64,000 bases of DNA from positions 2,170,001 through 2,234,000 of the forward strand of contig JAPFFF010000014.1 of the NCBI GenBank assembly GCA_039105265.1, in the 5' to 3' direction. The notes under the pieces were generated by a model. The model did no database searches, was not told where the DNA came from, and saw only the letters and a list, made by a program, of their open reading frames with translations. The stretch's first letter is position 1. Each line of letters starts with the position of its first letter. This document shows positions 20,352 through 30,838 of this stretch, in pieces. Position numbers and translations under genes: made by a program. Source of the DNA: Tritrichomonas musculus. Lineage: Eukaryota; Parabasalia; Tritrichomonadida; Tritrichomonadidae.

Positions 20352-21368
20352 ATGCAAGTGTTCATTGTTCTAGATTCACAAAGGCATATAATTCTAAATG
20401 TGGAGCAAACTGACAGGATTCTTTATTTGAAAGCAAAAATTGAAGAAATAAAAGGAATTCCTTTTAGAGAACAACAATTAACTTATAGAGGTCAATGTCT
20501 CCACAATGACAATACTCTTCAATATTATTCAATACAAGAAGATACAGTACTGCGATTAAACATCCCTCTCTCTTCAATTCGAGTTTTGATTAAAACTTTG
20601 ACAGGCAGACAATTCGCAGTTAACATCAATCCAGATAGCTACATCGAGGACCTCAAAAACGAAATATGTGATATTGATGGAACTCCTCCAGATCAACAAC
20701 GTTTAATTTTCGCAGGAAGACAACTTGAAGATGGAAACAAATTGAGTGAATATTCAATTTCAGAAGATTCTTTAATTCATTTAGTTCTTCGATTGAGAGG
20801 AGACAAACCAGTCATCTATCTTTATCCTGAGAAAGACGACTTCGAAGTTAGTGTAAAAGTCAGCATGGATAAAGAAGAAGGTGAAATTACATCCAGATAT
20901 CCAGTAATTCAAGATAACGAAAACAATACTTGGCTTGTCAAAGCTAACAGAAATGGCGAACTTTTTTACAATGAGAGGAAGCATTATTACCTCTTTTGGG
21001 AATGTTTTTTCAATAAAGATTTCTGTATTGAAGAAGGTTTTGTCATCGAAGGTAAAGAAAGTTATGAATTCTTTGAAGAAAAGCTTGAGTACCTTGGATT
21101 TAAAGAAAAAGAAGCGAACGACTTCATTACTTATTGGTGTCCAAAAATGGAACATAGCAAATATGTTTTAATCAAATTCCAAGGAGAAGAATATGAAGAA
21201 CGAGCTCCTTTAAAGATTGAACCAAAACCAGATTGTGTTAAACGAATCTTCGTTACATTCAAATTACTTGAAGAAGAAGTATCTGTGCCAATCCAAAATA
21301 TTGACGAATTCAAAATTGAGAACAGGGACGGTTTCTTTGTTTTAGAATGGGGAGGATCCCAAATATAA
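20352..21368 (+). CDS. Tandem ubiquitin-like protein fused to a KPVIYLYP-type domain, copy 1
   Basis: The 338-aa protein has two ubiquitin-like folds, residues 1-75 and about 76-149. The second is close to ubiquitin ([15 protein letters not shown]). From KPVIYLYPE at ~152 to the end is a domain with YLFWEC, the ITYWCPKM motif and a C-terminal EWGGSQI. That domain resembles uncharacterised proteins of anaerobic Firmicutes (recognised from memory, not searched). The second ubiquitin-like unit ends in GD, not GG, so a deubiquitinase should not release it and the chain probably acts as one fusion. Function unknown; a ubiquitin-pathway or binding role is plausible. The ATG follows the initiator-like motif. 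Two further copies are at 43947-44963 and 55202-56218. Confidence 0.85.
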   Translation: MQVFIVLDSQRHIILNVEQTDRILYLKAKIEEIKGIPFREQQLTYRGQCLHNDNTLQYYSIQEDTVLRLNIPLSSIRVLIKTLTGRQFAVNINPDSYIEDLKNEICDIDGTPPDQQRLIFAGRQLEDGNKLSEYSISEDSLIHLVLRLRGDKPVIYLYPEKDDFEVSVKVSMDKEEGEITSRYPVIQDNENNTWLVKANRNGELFYNERKHYYLFWECFFNKDFCIEEGFVIEGKESYEFFEEKLEYLGFKEKEANDFITYWCPKMEHSKYVLIKFQGEEYEERAPLKIEPKPDCVKRIFVTFKLLEEEVSVPIQNIDEFKIENRDGFFVLEWGGSQI

Positions 21369-21733
21369 TTAATAAATATTATGTTATTTTTATTTATTTT
21401 ATTTATTCTTTTATTTCAAGATCATTATTTTTCATTTCATTAGTTTTTTTTTTTTACAACATAATAAACTTTTTAAAGAGGCATAATGAACTTTTTGAAA
21501 ACATTAGTTTTACAACAATCAATCAATATAACAGATATACATTTTGATAATCATCATCATCATCTCAACATAATCTCAGCATTTTGGCTTGGTCAAGCCA
21601 AAATGTATATGTAATTTTAACTAGTATAAAATTCATCTGAATATAAAGAAGAATCACAAAAAAATAACCTAAAAAAGCGTGCACTAAATATATTAAAATT
21701 TTTTCTACCGCTTGTTTATTTATACTTCACATT
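21369..21733. other. Intergenic, convergent genes
   Basis: An AT-rich gap between the 3' ends of the ubiquitin-like gene and the discoidin-like gene. A palindrome-like stretch near 21581-21607 (attttggctt...aagccaaaat) may act as a terminator or hairpin. No gene is seen. Confidence 0.5.
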
Positions 21734-22708
21734 TCACACTTCACATGGGAATGAGATTGATCCAAAGAATTCGATGGCCGAGATTGCGATGAAATACCTG
21801 TAACACTTGTAACGGCCATAAAGGTTATATGCATACCAGTTGTCCCATTGAATATATTTGATGTATCTGTAGAATTTACCTTTTCTTACACATTCGAAAT
21901 GACCAACAAAATTGCCTTTGTTTAATTCGTCTTCATTCTCTCTAAGGTCGATCATTTCCCATTTTTCGTGATCATTCGATCCCATGAACTTCCATGTTTT
22001 TGGTTGACCTTGATATTGGGATCTTCCTAATGCTCTGATAGTGTAAGATGTCATATCGATTTTTCTTTCTCCAAAGTCATATTCAATGAATGCATATCTT
22101 CTATCGTAAACGGTATTCATATATCCTTTATCGAAATCATAAACACTTAATAATAATAAATTTGAAACATCATTGTAACCATAACCACTTTTTCCTCCTC
22201 CTCCTGTCAGTTTCAAATCTTCATCGTTTCCATCATTTTTATTGAGGAGATAAGTTATGATTCCTGAAAATTTGTTGTCTTCCGAATAATGACATTCGAT
22301 GATGTTATATTCAACAACCGTTTCTTCTTCGTTGTCAAGAATTGTCATTATTCGATCATAAATGTTTCTTTTATCTCGTTGATTTATTTGAATGTTTTGA
22401 TTTCCTCTTTCTTTGATCAATGTTGAAACAATCTCAATGATATCTTCAATTTTTATTTCTTCCAATTTTGACACATTGAAAACATATTCTTTGATATTTT
22501 GATCTTTTTGATATTTATCATTGATTACTTTTGATATGATACGTGCATTATTAACTGTTGTTTTGAATGTGATTTGTTTTTGTTTTTGAATTGTGACACC
22601 ATTTTCTTCTTTTGAATATTTGATTTGAATGATAATTTTGAAATCTCCACTTTCATCATTTGATAAAATTCTATTTAAAGAAGATACAGGAGTTTGATAA
22701 ACAAACAT
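21734..22708 (-). CDS. Discoidin (F5/8 type C)-like domain protein, copy 1
   Basis: The protein has 324 aa. Residues ~1-150 are Ile/Lys-rich with a region reminiscent of trichomonad BTB-BACK proteins (KVINDKY, IKEYVFNVSKLEEI). Residues ~175-320 look like a discoidin fold (YAFIEYDFG, YTIRALG, PKTWKFMGSNDHEKWEMID, ISAIEFFGSI), which in this lineage follows BTB modules and probably binds carbohydrate or protein. No signal peptide or membrane segment is visible, so it is likely cytosolic. The start lies 10 nt behind an initiator-like TCACTTTA. The near-identical copy at 53955-54929 is in an inverted duplication. The domain call is from motif recognition only. Confidence 0.75.
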   Translation of the reverse strand: MFVYQTPVSSLNRILSNDESGDFKIIIQIKYSKEENGVTIQKQKQITFKTTVNNARIISKVINDKYQKDQNIKEYVFNVSKLEEIKIEDIIEIVSTLIKERGNQNIQINQRDKRNIYDRIMTILDNEEETVVEYNIIECHYSEDNKFSGIITYLLNKNDGNDEDLKLTGGGGKSGYGYNDVSNLLLLSVYDFDKGYMNTVYDRRYAFIEYDFGERKIDMTSYTIRALGRSQYQGQPKTWKFMGSNDHEKWEMIDLRENEDELNKGNFVGHFECVRKGKFYRYIKYIQWDNWYAYNLYGRYKCYRYFIAISAIEFFGSISFPCEV

Positions 22709-22712
22709 ATAA

Positions 22713-22720
22713 TAAAGTGA
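22713..22720 (-). promoter_or_regulatory. Initiator-like motif (TCACTTTA)
   Basis: TCACTTTA on the minus strand with its A 10 nt before the ATG. The duplicate gene has TCATTTTA at the same place; the one difference falls at the C/T position of the Inr consensus. Confidence 0.55.
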
Positions 22721-23408
22721 TATGAAATATTATTCTTAATATTGAATAAATCAAAAATATAAAATTCAAAAACCATAAATTTCTTATCAAAATAAAAATT
22801 TTAAACTGAAAAATTGAATTAAAATTTATTCAATTTTTTTCCAAATCTTTTATTTTTGAATTATTTACATTTTTGGAAAAATTTTTATTCAAATTTCTGA
22901 GTGACCGTTTTTTTTTCATCCATCACAAGAACTCATTTATGAGATGAATAATATACAAAATATTTATACCAACAAAAATGTTTTCTGAATCATGAAAAAA
23001 AAAAAAAAAAAAAAATACAATTACTTTCTATTTTTATCATTCAAATATTTTATCTGATTCAAATCCAATGCTTAAAATTTTGTTCAAATTCAAGTGTTGA
23101 TTTTATTTAATTACTTGAATCAAATTGTAAAAGTGAAAATGATTTCTTATTTGTATTTATTTCGGCTTTTGGAATCCTATCTTCATCTTGCTCGTTTTTT
23201 GAATTAATATTTGATATTTTGTTTGATGACATTCTCTGAGAACATCATGAATTGAATATCAATAACATTTTAATAATGATTGATTATCTAATTTTGAATG
23301 CACATTAATTTCTTGATTGAAAATTAAGATTCTACTTTTTTATCAATTTTCATATTTAATGAAAACATTAGATATAGATTAAATAAAGAAGTAAAATGTT
23401 AATAGACT
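22721..23408. other. Intergenic, upstream of tRNA-Asn
   Basis: AT-rich with an A21-type run near 23000. It matches the reverse complement of 53271-53942, so it is part of the inverted module. No gene is seen. The ~75 bp directly before the tRNA (aacattagatatagattaaataaag) are shared by all four tRNA-Asn copies. Confidence 0.6.
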
Positions 23409-23482
23409 TCTTCCCTAACTCAGTTGGTTAGAGTGTCAGACTGTTAATCTGGAAGTCGTGTGTTCGATCCACACGGGAAGAG
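23409..23482 (+). tRNA. tRNA-Asn(GTT), occupied target
   Basis: The 74-nt cloverleaf has acceptor tcttccc/gggaaga, D stem actc/gagt, anticodon stem tcaga/tctgg with loop CTGTTAA (anticodon GTT), T stem gtgtg/cacac with loop TTCGATC, and discriminator G. No intron is present and CCA is not encoded. A T-run follows as Pol III terminator. Element B1 begins in that T-run, and the duplicated target starts at position 23469 in the T loop, so the gene itself is intact. Confidence 0.97.
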
Positions 23483-23504
23483 ATTTTTTTTTTATTTTGC
23501 AAAT

Positions 23505-26500
23505 ATGTTGATCTACCCAACGAAAAGTAGATTTTTGGAATCAGCAGAAGATGCTGATTCGTTTGATTCCATTCCCGAAAAAATCGGTGAAAATTTTTTT
23601 AATAATCGAGATATCATGACCGATAGGTGTCACAATCCTACCCATATTCACAACAGCAATTGCCATTCCGATAACAAATACGATGGAGGTTTTAAGATTC
23701 CTTGTTCTAGGGAACAGATATCCCATCATCCAAAACTCAATAAGTTCGACTTTTTCAAAGACAATTCGCTACTAGACGACCTTGACTCCTCGTATAAAAC
23801 AAGATACGCAACTCAAATCTCACCCCGCAAAAAAGATACTAGCAGATATCCTAGTGATGATGTTAAGCTGCGGCTCCCGCCGGTTGGACCAGCTTCACAA
23901 TCACTTTCCAAGTGTCCTGATGACGATATGACCAATTTCGAGCACATTAATTCAGATTCAGAAAAAAGTGATAATAGTGATCCAATATCAATTTCCGATG
24001 AAGAAATTGAGGAACCTGAAACTATTTTCTGCAATTCAAATAATCCTTCTAGAGGGACAGAAGTGCTCTTACAGTCGGGTGTTCACTATAACCCGTCGAA
24101 TTCTGATGGAGTTCCTAACCCATCATGGATCGTTGTTACGTGCGATCCTTCATTGATTTCTCGTTGTCCTCTTGCTTATAATATGAATGAGAAGTCATCC
24201 GAAGGAATTCTGGTTGCTCGAGGACAATTGATCATTTCCGATGAGCAACCAAAATTCGACAGGAATCGACCAGCAATCCCATCAACGGATGAAGAACTTC
24301 GTTTAAATGCTTTTGATCCCTATTCTTTCGTTCCTTCGTCTAGCATTCGAACGGTTCCATTCAATTTTCACTCAAAATGTTCCCCGTTTGTTTCGCATGT
24401 GTCCAACATCGTTAATTCGCTCTTTCTCTCAGGAACATGCAACATCGGGTGCAACACATCTCACTTCACCGACATTTCACATCACATGTCATGGAGTTAC
24501 ATCAATAATAATAACTTTTATTTCCTTTCTTCGCAGCACATTGATACGCGTGATATTGTTAATTCTTACTCACCAAACTCAGCAGCTAATATTAGTAGTC
24601 AATCAGCTGGTGCCATCTCTCAACCTGCTGACTCAAACACGTTTGAGAACAACCATGTTGTGAGTGCTGATACTCACAATGTTGAATCTGTTGCTAATCA
24701 CGCTGTTGACGTTGACAATCAGATTGTCAAGTCAACAGCTCACGTCGCTCATCACGCTGTTGACGTTGACAATCAGATTGTCAAGTCAACAGCTCACGTC
24801 GCTCATCACGCTGTTGACGTTGACAATCAAATTGTCAAGTCAACAGCTCACGTCGCTCATCACGCTGTTGACGTTGACAATCAGATTGTCAAGTCAACAG
24901 CTCACGTCGCTCATCACGCTGTTGACGTTGACAATCAGACTGTCAAGTCAACAGCTCACGTCGCTCATCACGCTGTTGACGTTGACAATCAGATTGTCAA
25001 GTCAACAGCTCACGTCGCTCATCACGCTGTTGACGTTGACAATCAGATTGTCAAGTCAACAGCTCACGTCGCTCATCATGCTGTTGACGTTGACAATCAG
25101 ATTGTCACGTCAACAGCTCACGTCGCTCATCACGCTGTTGACGTTGACAATCGGGTTGTCGCGTCAACAGCTCACGTCACTCACCACGCTGTTGACGTTG
25201 ACAATCAAACTGTCAAGTCAACAGCCCTCGTTGCTAATCATTCTGTTGACGTTGACAATCAGATTGTCAAGTCAACAGCTCACGTCGCTCATCACGCTGT
25301 TGACGTTGACAATCAAACTGTCAAGTCAACAGCCCTCGTTGCTAATCATTCTGTTGACGTTGACAATCAGATTGTCAAGTCAACAGCTCACGTCGCTCAT
25401 CACGCTGTTGACGTTGACAATCGTGTTGTCGCGTCAACAGCTCACGTCGCTCATCACGCTGTTGACGTTGACAATCAGATTGTCAAGTCAACAGCTCACG
25501 TCGCTCATCACGCTGTTGACGTTGACAATCAGATTGTCACGTCAACGGCTCACATCACTCATCACACTGTTGACGTTGACAATCGTGTTGTCGCGTCAAC
25601 AGCTCACGTCGCTCACCACAACGTTGACGTTGACAACCAAACCGTCACGTCAACGGCTCACATCACTCATCACGCTGTTGGCGTCGACGATCGGGTTGTC
25701 ACGTCAACTGCTCACATCGATCATCATCAAGTAGTCACGAAGGAGAAAGTCATCACTTCCGTCATCGAAGTGCCTAAGTTCGTCTTCGAGTTCAATGAGA
25801 AGGTGGTCCCTTTATTTACTCTCGCAGGTGATCACTCATCATTCAATTCATCCTCTGACTCTCGAAGCAATTCATTAGGCACACAGACTTCATCCACTAG
25901 TACGAGTAGTACTATTAGTGGTGCAGAAGACTTCTCCGAGGTGCGTTCTCAATCAGAACGCACCGATCACTCTGATGATGATGATCGCAACGGTAGTAAT
26001 GATGGATGTTCTTCACCGTCAAGGGACGATAGGATTTCTATTGAATGGATTGTGGATGAGCTGTCCAAAATCAATTCTAAAGCAGAATTGACCTCGCTCA
26101 TCGACCAACTTCAGGTTGGTAATATTGACATGTCTCCTTTCGCTGATGTTGTTGATGTAAATGTTCCTATCGTCCTTCTGATGTATCAGAAGTGTAGATG
26201 GTTGGGTGTTGGGCAGTTTTATTGCCCTTGTTGCGACAAAACGTTCCCTACATGTGCCTCGTTATCATTCCACCTGAGGTCGCTGCATGTAACGAATGGG
26301 GTTCCAATTGAGCAGGCGGCTTTTGAATACATAATTGGTCGTAAGTTAAGATGGAAGATTGACTCGCCTCATCTTCCGGCAGATGCTCCACATTATCGGA
26401 CCATTTACGTTTGTCCTGTGAGTGACTGTAACTATCTTGTGAGTCGGGCGAATTCGTTGAGCAGCCATATCGGTTCGGCTCATCAGGATCTTGAAGCTCT

Positions 26501-29500
26501 CAAAAGAGAAGTGGGTGTTTTCTGGGCAATGAACATCCTGCATGCTAGAAGATGCAGATGTTTACTTGCAACACGGGATGTCTTTCATGATCTGCGTGGT
26601 TCGATGTGTTCAACTTGCAGTGACTTCATTGGAAAAGACAAAGTCACTGTCAAGCAACACTCAAACAGATCTCATCCAGCATCCAACGTTGAAGGTCATC
26701 GATTGCAATCATTCGAGGTGAATATTTCTACCAAGTGGTTTTCACCCGATACCGATGACGATGAGATTCGTGAGGCCAATTCTGACCTTGACAAAGAAAA
26801 AAGTGTCAGAATGGAAAATAGGATTTTACAGGAAGAAGAAAGGTTGAATCCTGTGCAGGCGAGGTCAGATGAGTCTGTTGACCTCCAAGTGATGGAAGAT
26901 CGACGTCGTGCAGAGGATAACCGCCGACGCAGACGTCAGGCTGGTTCCATTCCAGCCAATGAGAGAATGCCAGAAGCACGCTTGCACTCAGTCTCTTCTT
27001 CAAGTGATGGCGAAGTCATTCAAAGTGATGTACATCCTGGTCATTCAAATTCAGCTTCGATCGTGGACATTGAGAGTTGCCTGTCCAAAGCTGAGAATTG
27101 GAAGTCGAGGTGCATGAAGGAAGATGATGATTTCGTGCACCTCCCGAAGCTGTGGGGTGACCGTTTAGCGAAGCACAGGAAAAAGTTCGAAGAAGTGTTT
27201 AACAGTGAAGTCAAGGATGTTCTCAATTGGTATAATGAAGCTATTAACCTCTCTGACTCTTTGGAAAAGAGCAGCCGAATGCTTCTCTGCGAAGGGATGA
27301 TTTCGAAAATCATTCTCATTCTACGGAAGTCGATTAGGAAGTTCGTTCGTTCGGCACGGAGAGGTTCAGATAAGATTCGTCGCCCGCATTCGTTGGAGAC
27401 ACCGATTCAGATGAAGTCGGCCTCCAAATTCATCGCTGGTATTGAACTCCTGCATTCCCGTATTCACATCACTGATGAAGATCTCGATCAACCTCAACGT
27501 AATGTCATCGCAGACATCAAAGAGAAGCTTGTTCGCTTTCTGTCACAGGCTCCTTTGGAGTTCTCTCAACTTCTTGGGAGTGGTGACTTGGACTCAATTG
27601 ACGGTTTGATTTACGATGAGCATTACGATGAAAGGATGAAATTCATACGCGCCAAGCTAGAGGAATTGGAGATTCTCAACAACTCTCCTTCCTCGCTTGG
27701 CTACAAGAAGTTCCTTCAGAAATTCTACGCTGAAGACGCCAAACGTACACTCGACTGGTTCGTGTTGAACGACGACACACCGGAATGTGTCGTCCCAGTC
27801 GAAGATTTCGAGAACGTGTACGGGTCCTCGTGGAGCGATGCTGCTGCTCTCGGGGATGACCCAGATGGTGTTTACACTCTTCAGCGTAGAATTTCATCGA
27901 ATAATTCTGATGAACTCAAATCACTCATCCTCAACGAAGAAGCTATTCTCAAAGCGGTCAGATCGAGATCCAATCTGTCTGCCGTCGGATGCGACGGCAT
28001 TTCAAATGGTGTGTGGAAGGTTGGCGGGAGTGTCACGGCGACGATCATCAAGAATGTGTTGTGTTGCATGCTTGACACGGGTCTCTTTCCGGAGGTGTTG
28101 AAAATGAACAAAACCGTCATGTTGTTTAAGAAAGGAGACCCTGACGACGCACATTCGTGGCGTCCTATCACCATCACTCCGACGATTTATCGGATGCTGA
28201 TGTGTCACATCAGCCGCTCGCTTCAAACGCTGAATTCAAAACATAGGTTCATATCACCGAGTCAGAAAGGATTCATGCGTATTCCAGCTGGAGCGGCTGA
28301 GCATGCTACTGTGGTTGATGAGATGATACACGATGCTGCACGGAACCAAAAGTCACTCTACATCACGACGATCGACTTTTCTGATGCATTTGGTTCCGTA
28401 CCACATAAACTTATTAAAAAGAATCTTACAGACATTGGCTTTGATCTTTCTTTTGTTAAAACGATTATTAATTCGTATAGAGACTCTTCGACGAAGATCA
28501 TCAGCAACAACAGACGATCTAATTCTATCTGTTTTCGCAAAGGCGTCAAGCAAGGTTGTCCGCTGAGTCCGACGTTATTCAACATTTGTATCGAACCTCT
28601 CCTCGCGCGGTTGAACGCTTGCAAGGAGGACGGTTATCATTGGTTGGACTCAGCGACAACCGTTCAAGCTTACGCCGATGACATAATCGTGTTCTCGGAC
28701 TCGGAAGTCGGGATGAAGAACTTGCTTTCGGTCGTGGAGCACTTCTGCAGTTATGCAGGCGACATGAAGATCAACTGCAAGAAGTGCCACGCTTTCACAT
28801 ACATTGCTCACAATGGTTCTCGCAGTGTGTTGAACGACAACTTCACCATTGCTGGAGGACGTATTGATAACATCAGCATTCAGAACAATACAACGTATCT
28901 CGGACTTCCAATCGCGTGCAAATCTTCGCAGCGTAAACATCACGTTTTTCGGCGAATCGAAGACATGACGAAGGACGTCATTCGAATTACTGGCAGCGCT
29001 CTTCGGTTCACACAGGCGGTTGACGCCATCAAACGGTTCGTGATTCCCAAGATTGACTACGAACTGATGGCGAACACAGCACCGACAAATTGCCTCAGTC
29101 GCTTAGATGAACTCATTCGGGGCAGGCTGTCCAAAATGATCGGTGCTGCTGGTATTCCAACCGCCTGGTTCTACACGACGAAAAACGATGGCGGTCTTTA
29201 CATACAGAAACTCACTGATCGCCAGAAAGCTCTCACTATCAGACTCTACATTGCCTTGATGGAGTCTAACGATAAAAGCATCCGTGATATGGTCAAGGCT
29301 TCTGATGAAGCCGAGATCATCTTCAGGGATGCTACCATCGACTTGACTTCACCGTTCTTGCACCTAAAAGTTAAAGACAATGGTGCGTTAGATGCAAAGC
29401 GTAACCGCGGGACGTCGAACATCTTAGCCCGATGTGTTAAAGCTTTGCACGACGCTAGCATGGGTCTGATACTCAAAGATGATATGTTTACGCTCAAAGA

Positions 29501-30719
29501 TCTGAATAGTAATGTCACTTTTGATGTTAACACCTCTAATGTTGTTAAACACATCATGAAAGTCATGAGTGACCGTTACTATTCAGATCTTTGTCTGCAC
29601 AAGATGAGAGGACATACATTCACGACATTGAAAAACTCACCATTGAGCAACTACTTCATGAAGCCCAATGCTTTGATGGCGGACTCTGTTGTCAGATTCG
29701 CTATCAAAGCACGTACGAATACGCTCATGACAGCATCACTTGCTGCTCACAGAAACCCTCAAATGAGTAACCGTTGCACTCGTTGTGGACAGATTGAAAC
29801 TCTCAATCACATCTTAAACGGGTGCAAGCGGTGCAAACACAAATTCACAAAGAGACACGACGAAGTTGTCAAGGTACTTTGCAAGTACCTTACCGAAAAG
29901 AAGAGAGTCATCGTGCATTGTAACCAAAGTGTTCGTGGACGCAGCAACGAACACATCACTGGTGACTCTGCTTCTCTCAGACCAGATGTATGGTGGTGGG
30001 ACGGTGACCAGCTGAAGATAGCTGAATTCACCATCCCATACGGAATGTTATCTGGCGAGGATGATGAATCTACCTTAGTCATACGACGCAGAGAGAAGTT
30101 GAACAAATACCAGAAGCTTGTCGATGATTGCAGAAACCAGTTGAACTGCAATGTGTCGCTATTTGTGTTCATTGTCTCCTCCCTCGGTGCAATACCCGAT
30201 GACACCATCAATGAACTCAAGAAAGTGACAGTCACGACCAAAGACGCACTCAAACTTGCAGGGAGGATGGTAGCAGCCGCTTTACTGGAATCTATGATAT
30301 TGTACATTGATACTAAGATTAAGAAGAGGGTTAACGACAACAATGAAGATGAAGATAACGATAACGATAATGGTAACGATTATGATAACGATGTTGAAAA
30401 TGTTAATGTTCTTGATACTGATGGTGACGATGATTCTAATGATCTCAATGATACTAGCTCCAATGTTACCGACGGGGAGTCCGCAGACGATGAGTACAAC
30501 TCTGTCAACATCCTGGACGACGAAGAATGGCGGGAACTCATTGATGCAAGTGCGGATGTTGACAGGTCGGGCCCCCCGTCTGAGCTTGACACTACTGATG
30601 ATGAAACTGACGTACTGGAAAATCCAGGCACCACCCCACTATGGAACCAAACTCAAGGTGCCGACCCTGCCTCCGCTACCGAAGAGGAGGGAGTCCAACA
30701 CTCCTCTTCTGAATTTTAG
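23505..30719 (+). CDS. Retrotransposon polyprotein: zinc fingers, RT, restriction-like endonuclease (subfamily B)
   Basis: The protein has 2404 aa. The first ATG after the tRNA (23505) is chosen because MLIYPTKSRFLES aligns with MLFCTTKPRFSEL of subfamily A; an upstream in-frame GTG at 23460 lies inside the tRNA. Layout is as in A: shared block (TEVLLQSGVHYNP, ~185), the 18-aa array (about residues 397-741), fingers beginning at C907, YADD at 1723-1726, CCHC from ~2091, RPD at 2159-2161 with E2174, and an acidic tail. No break is visible and the catalytic residues are present, so this may be an active source copy. Its base composition is clearly less AT-rich than the surrounding host genes. 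Confidence 0.92.
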   Translation: MLIYPTKSRFLESAEDADSFDSIPEKIGENFFNNRDIMTDRCHNPTHIHNSNCHSDNKYDGGFKIPCSREQISHHPKLNKFDFFKDNSLLDDLDSSYKTRYATQISPRKKDTSRYPSDDVKLRLPPVGPASQSLSKCPDDDMTNFEHINSDSEKSDNSDPISISDEEIEEPETIFCNSNNPSRGTEVLLQSGVHYNPSNSDGVPNPSWIVVTCDPSLISRCPLAYNMNEKSSEGILVARGQLIISDEQPKFDRNRPAIPSTDEELRLNAFDPYSFVPSSSIRTVPFNFHSKCSPFVSHVSNIVNSLFLSGTCNIGCNTSHFTDISHHMSWSYINNNNFYFLSSQHIDTRDIVNSYSPNSAANISSQSAGAISQPADSNTFENNHVVSADTHNVESVANHAVDVDNQIVKSTAHVAHHAVDVDNQIVKSTAHVAHHAVDVDNQIVKSTAHVAHHAVDVDNQIVKSTAHVAHHAVDVDNQTVKSTAHVAHHAVDVDNQIVKSTAHVAHHAVDVDNQIVKSTAHVAHHAVDVDNQIVTSTAHVAHHAVDVDNRVVASTAHVTHHAVDVDNQTVKSTALVANHSVDVDNQIVKSTAHVAHHAVDVDNQTVKSTALVANHSVDVDNQIVKSTAHVAHHAVDVDNRVVASTAHVAHHAVDVDNQIVKSTAHVAHHAVDVDNQIVTSTAHITHHTVDVDNRVVASTAHVAHHNVDVDNQTVTSTAHITHHAVGVDDRVVTSTAHIDHHQVVTKEKVITSVIEVPKFVFEFNEKVVPLFTLAGDHSSFNSSSDSRSNSLGTQTSSTSTSSTISGAEDFSEVRSQSERTDHSDDDDRNGSNDGCSSPSRDDRISIEWIVDELSKINSKAELTSLIDQLQVGNIDMSPFADVVDVNVPIVLLMYQKCRWLGVGQFYCPCCDKTFPTCASLSFHLRSLHVTNGVPIEQAAFEYIIGRKLRWKIDSPHLPADAPHYRTIYVCPVSDCNYLVSRANSLSSHIGSAHQDLEALKREVGVFWAMNILHARRCRCLLATRDVFHDLRGSMCSTCSDFIGKDKVTVKQHSNRSHPASNVEGHRLQSFEVNISTKWFSPDTDDDEIREANSDLDKEKSVRMENRILQEEERLNPVQARSDESVDLQVMEDRRRAEDNRRRRRQAGSIPANERMPEARLHSVSSSSDGEVIQSDVHPGHSNSASIVDIESCLSKAENWKSRCMKEDDDFVHLPKLWGDRLAKHRKKFEEVFNSEVKDVLNWYNEAINLSDSLEKSSRMLLCEGMISKIILILRKSIRKFVRSARRGSDKIRRPHSLETPIQMKSASKFIAGIELLHSRIHITDEDLDQPQRNVIADIKEKLVRFLSQAPLEFSQLLGSGDLDSIDGLIYDEHYDERMKFIRAKLEELEILNNSPSSLGYKKFLQKFYAEDAKRTLDWFVLNDDTPECVVPVEDFENVYGSSWSDAAALGDDPDGVYTLQRRISSNNSDELKSLILNEEAILKAVRSRSNLSAVGCDGISNGVWKVGGSVTATIIKNVLCCMLDTGLFPEVLKMNKTVMLFKKGDPDDAHSWRPITITPTIYRMLMCHISRSLQTLNSKHRFISPSQKGFMRIPAGAAEHATVVDEMIHDAARNQKSLYITTIDFSDAFGSVPHKLIKKNLTDIGFDLSFVKTIINSYRDSSTKIISNNRRSNSICFRKGVKQGCPLSPTLFNICIEPLLARLNACKEDGYHWLDSATTVQAYADDIIVFSDSEVGMKNLLSVVEHFCSYAGDMKINCKKCHAFTYIAHNGSRSVLNDNFTIAGGRIDNISIQNNTTYLGLPIACKSSQRKHHVFRRIEDMTKDVIRITGSALRFTQAVDAIKRFVIPKIDYELMANTAPTNCLSRLDELIRGRLSKMIGAAGIPTAWFYTTKNDGGLYIQKLTDRQKALTIRLYIALMESNDKSIRDMVKASDEAEIIFRDATIDLTSPFLHLKVKDNGALDAKRNRGTSNILARCVKALHDASMGLILKDDMFTLKDLNSNVTFDVNTSNVVKHIMKVMSDRYYSDLCLHKMRGHTFTTLKNSPLSNYFMKPNALMADSVVRFAIKARTNTLMTASLAAHRNPQMSNRCTRCGQIETLNHILNGCKRCKHKFTKRHDEVVKVLCKYLTEKKRVIVHCNQSVRGRSNEHITGDSASLRPDVWWWDGDQLKIAEFTIPYGMLSGEDDESTLVIRRREKLNKYQKLVDDCRNQLNCNVSLFVFIVSSLGAIPDDTINELKKVTVTTKDALKLAGRMVAAALLESMILYIDTKIKKRVNDNNEDEDNDNDNGNDYDNDVENVNVLDTDGDDDSNDLNDTSSNVTDGESADDEYNSVNILDDEEWRELIDASADVDRSGPPSELDTTDDETDVLENPGTTPLWNQTQGADPASATEEEGVQHSSSEF
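24693..25725 (+). repeat. 54-bp (18-aa) tandem repeat array in element B1
   Basis: About 19 units of the same 54-bp palindromic repeat as subfamily A, almost identical in sequence although the flanking coding regions differ strongly. Unit variants (NQIVKST, NQTVKST, NRVVAST, NQIVTST) alternate, and a two-unit block (ALVANHS...) appears twice. Confidence 0.95.
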
Positions 30720-30838
30720 GCAGATTTTTTTTTTTTTTATATTTATTGGGGCCCGCCCCTTTTATTTTATTGTGAGTGAATCATCACTCTCGTTTATTAG
30801 TATTTTATACTTACTCTAATGATTAATAAACGAATTTT

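Larger units (their letters stand above)
23490..30838 (+). mobile_element. Full-length R2/NeSL-like retrotransposon, element B1 (subfamily B)
   Basis: The ~7.35-kb element is inserted directly behind tRNA-Asn. The 21-bp target copy from ccacacgggaagag into the T-run is at 23469-23489 and again at 30839-30859. The 5' third is only distantly similar to subfamily A. The repeat array, and everything from tcagcttcgatcgtggac (27051) to the 3' end, are nearly identical to A. The 3' UTR is as in element 1, with a longer T-run after the stop. Confidence 0.92.

Noticed and set aside
23460-23504. Upstream GTG start for the B1 polyprotein
   Set aside because: The extension is translated tRNA-Asn sequence; the ATG at 23505 aligns with subfamily A.
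24664-25734. Long open frame parallel to the repeat array (LTLTIRLSSQQ...), also at 1577-2479 and 8788-9546
   Set aside because: The repeat length is divisible by three, so a frame without stops in one unit stays open throughout. It is a shadow of the polyprotein array.
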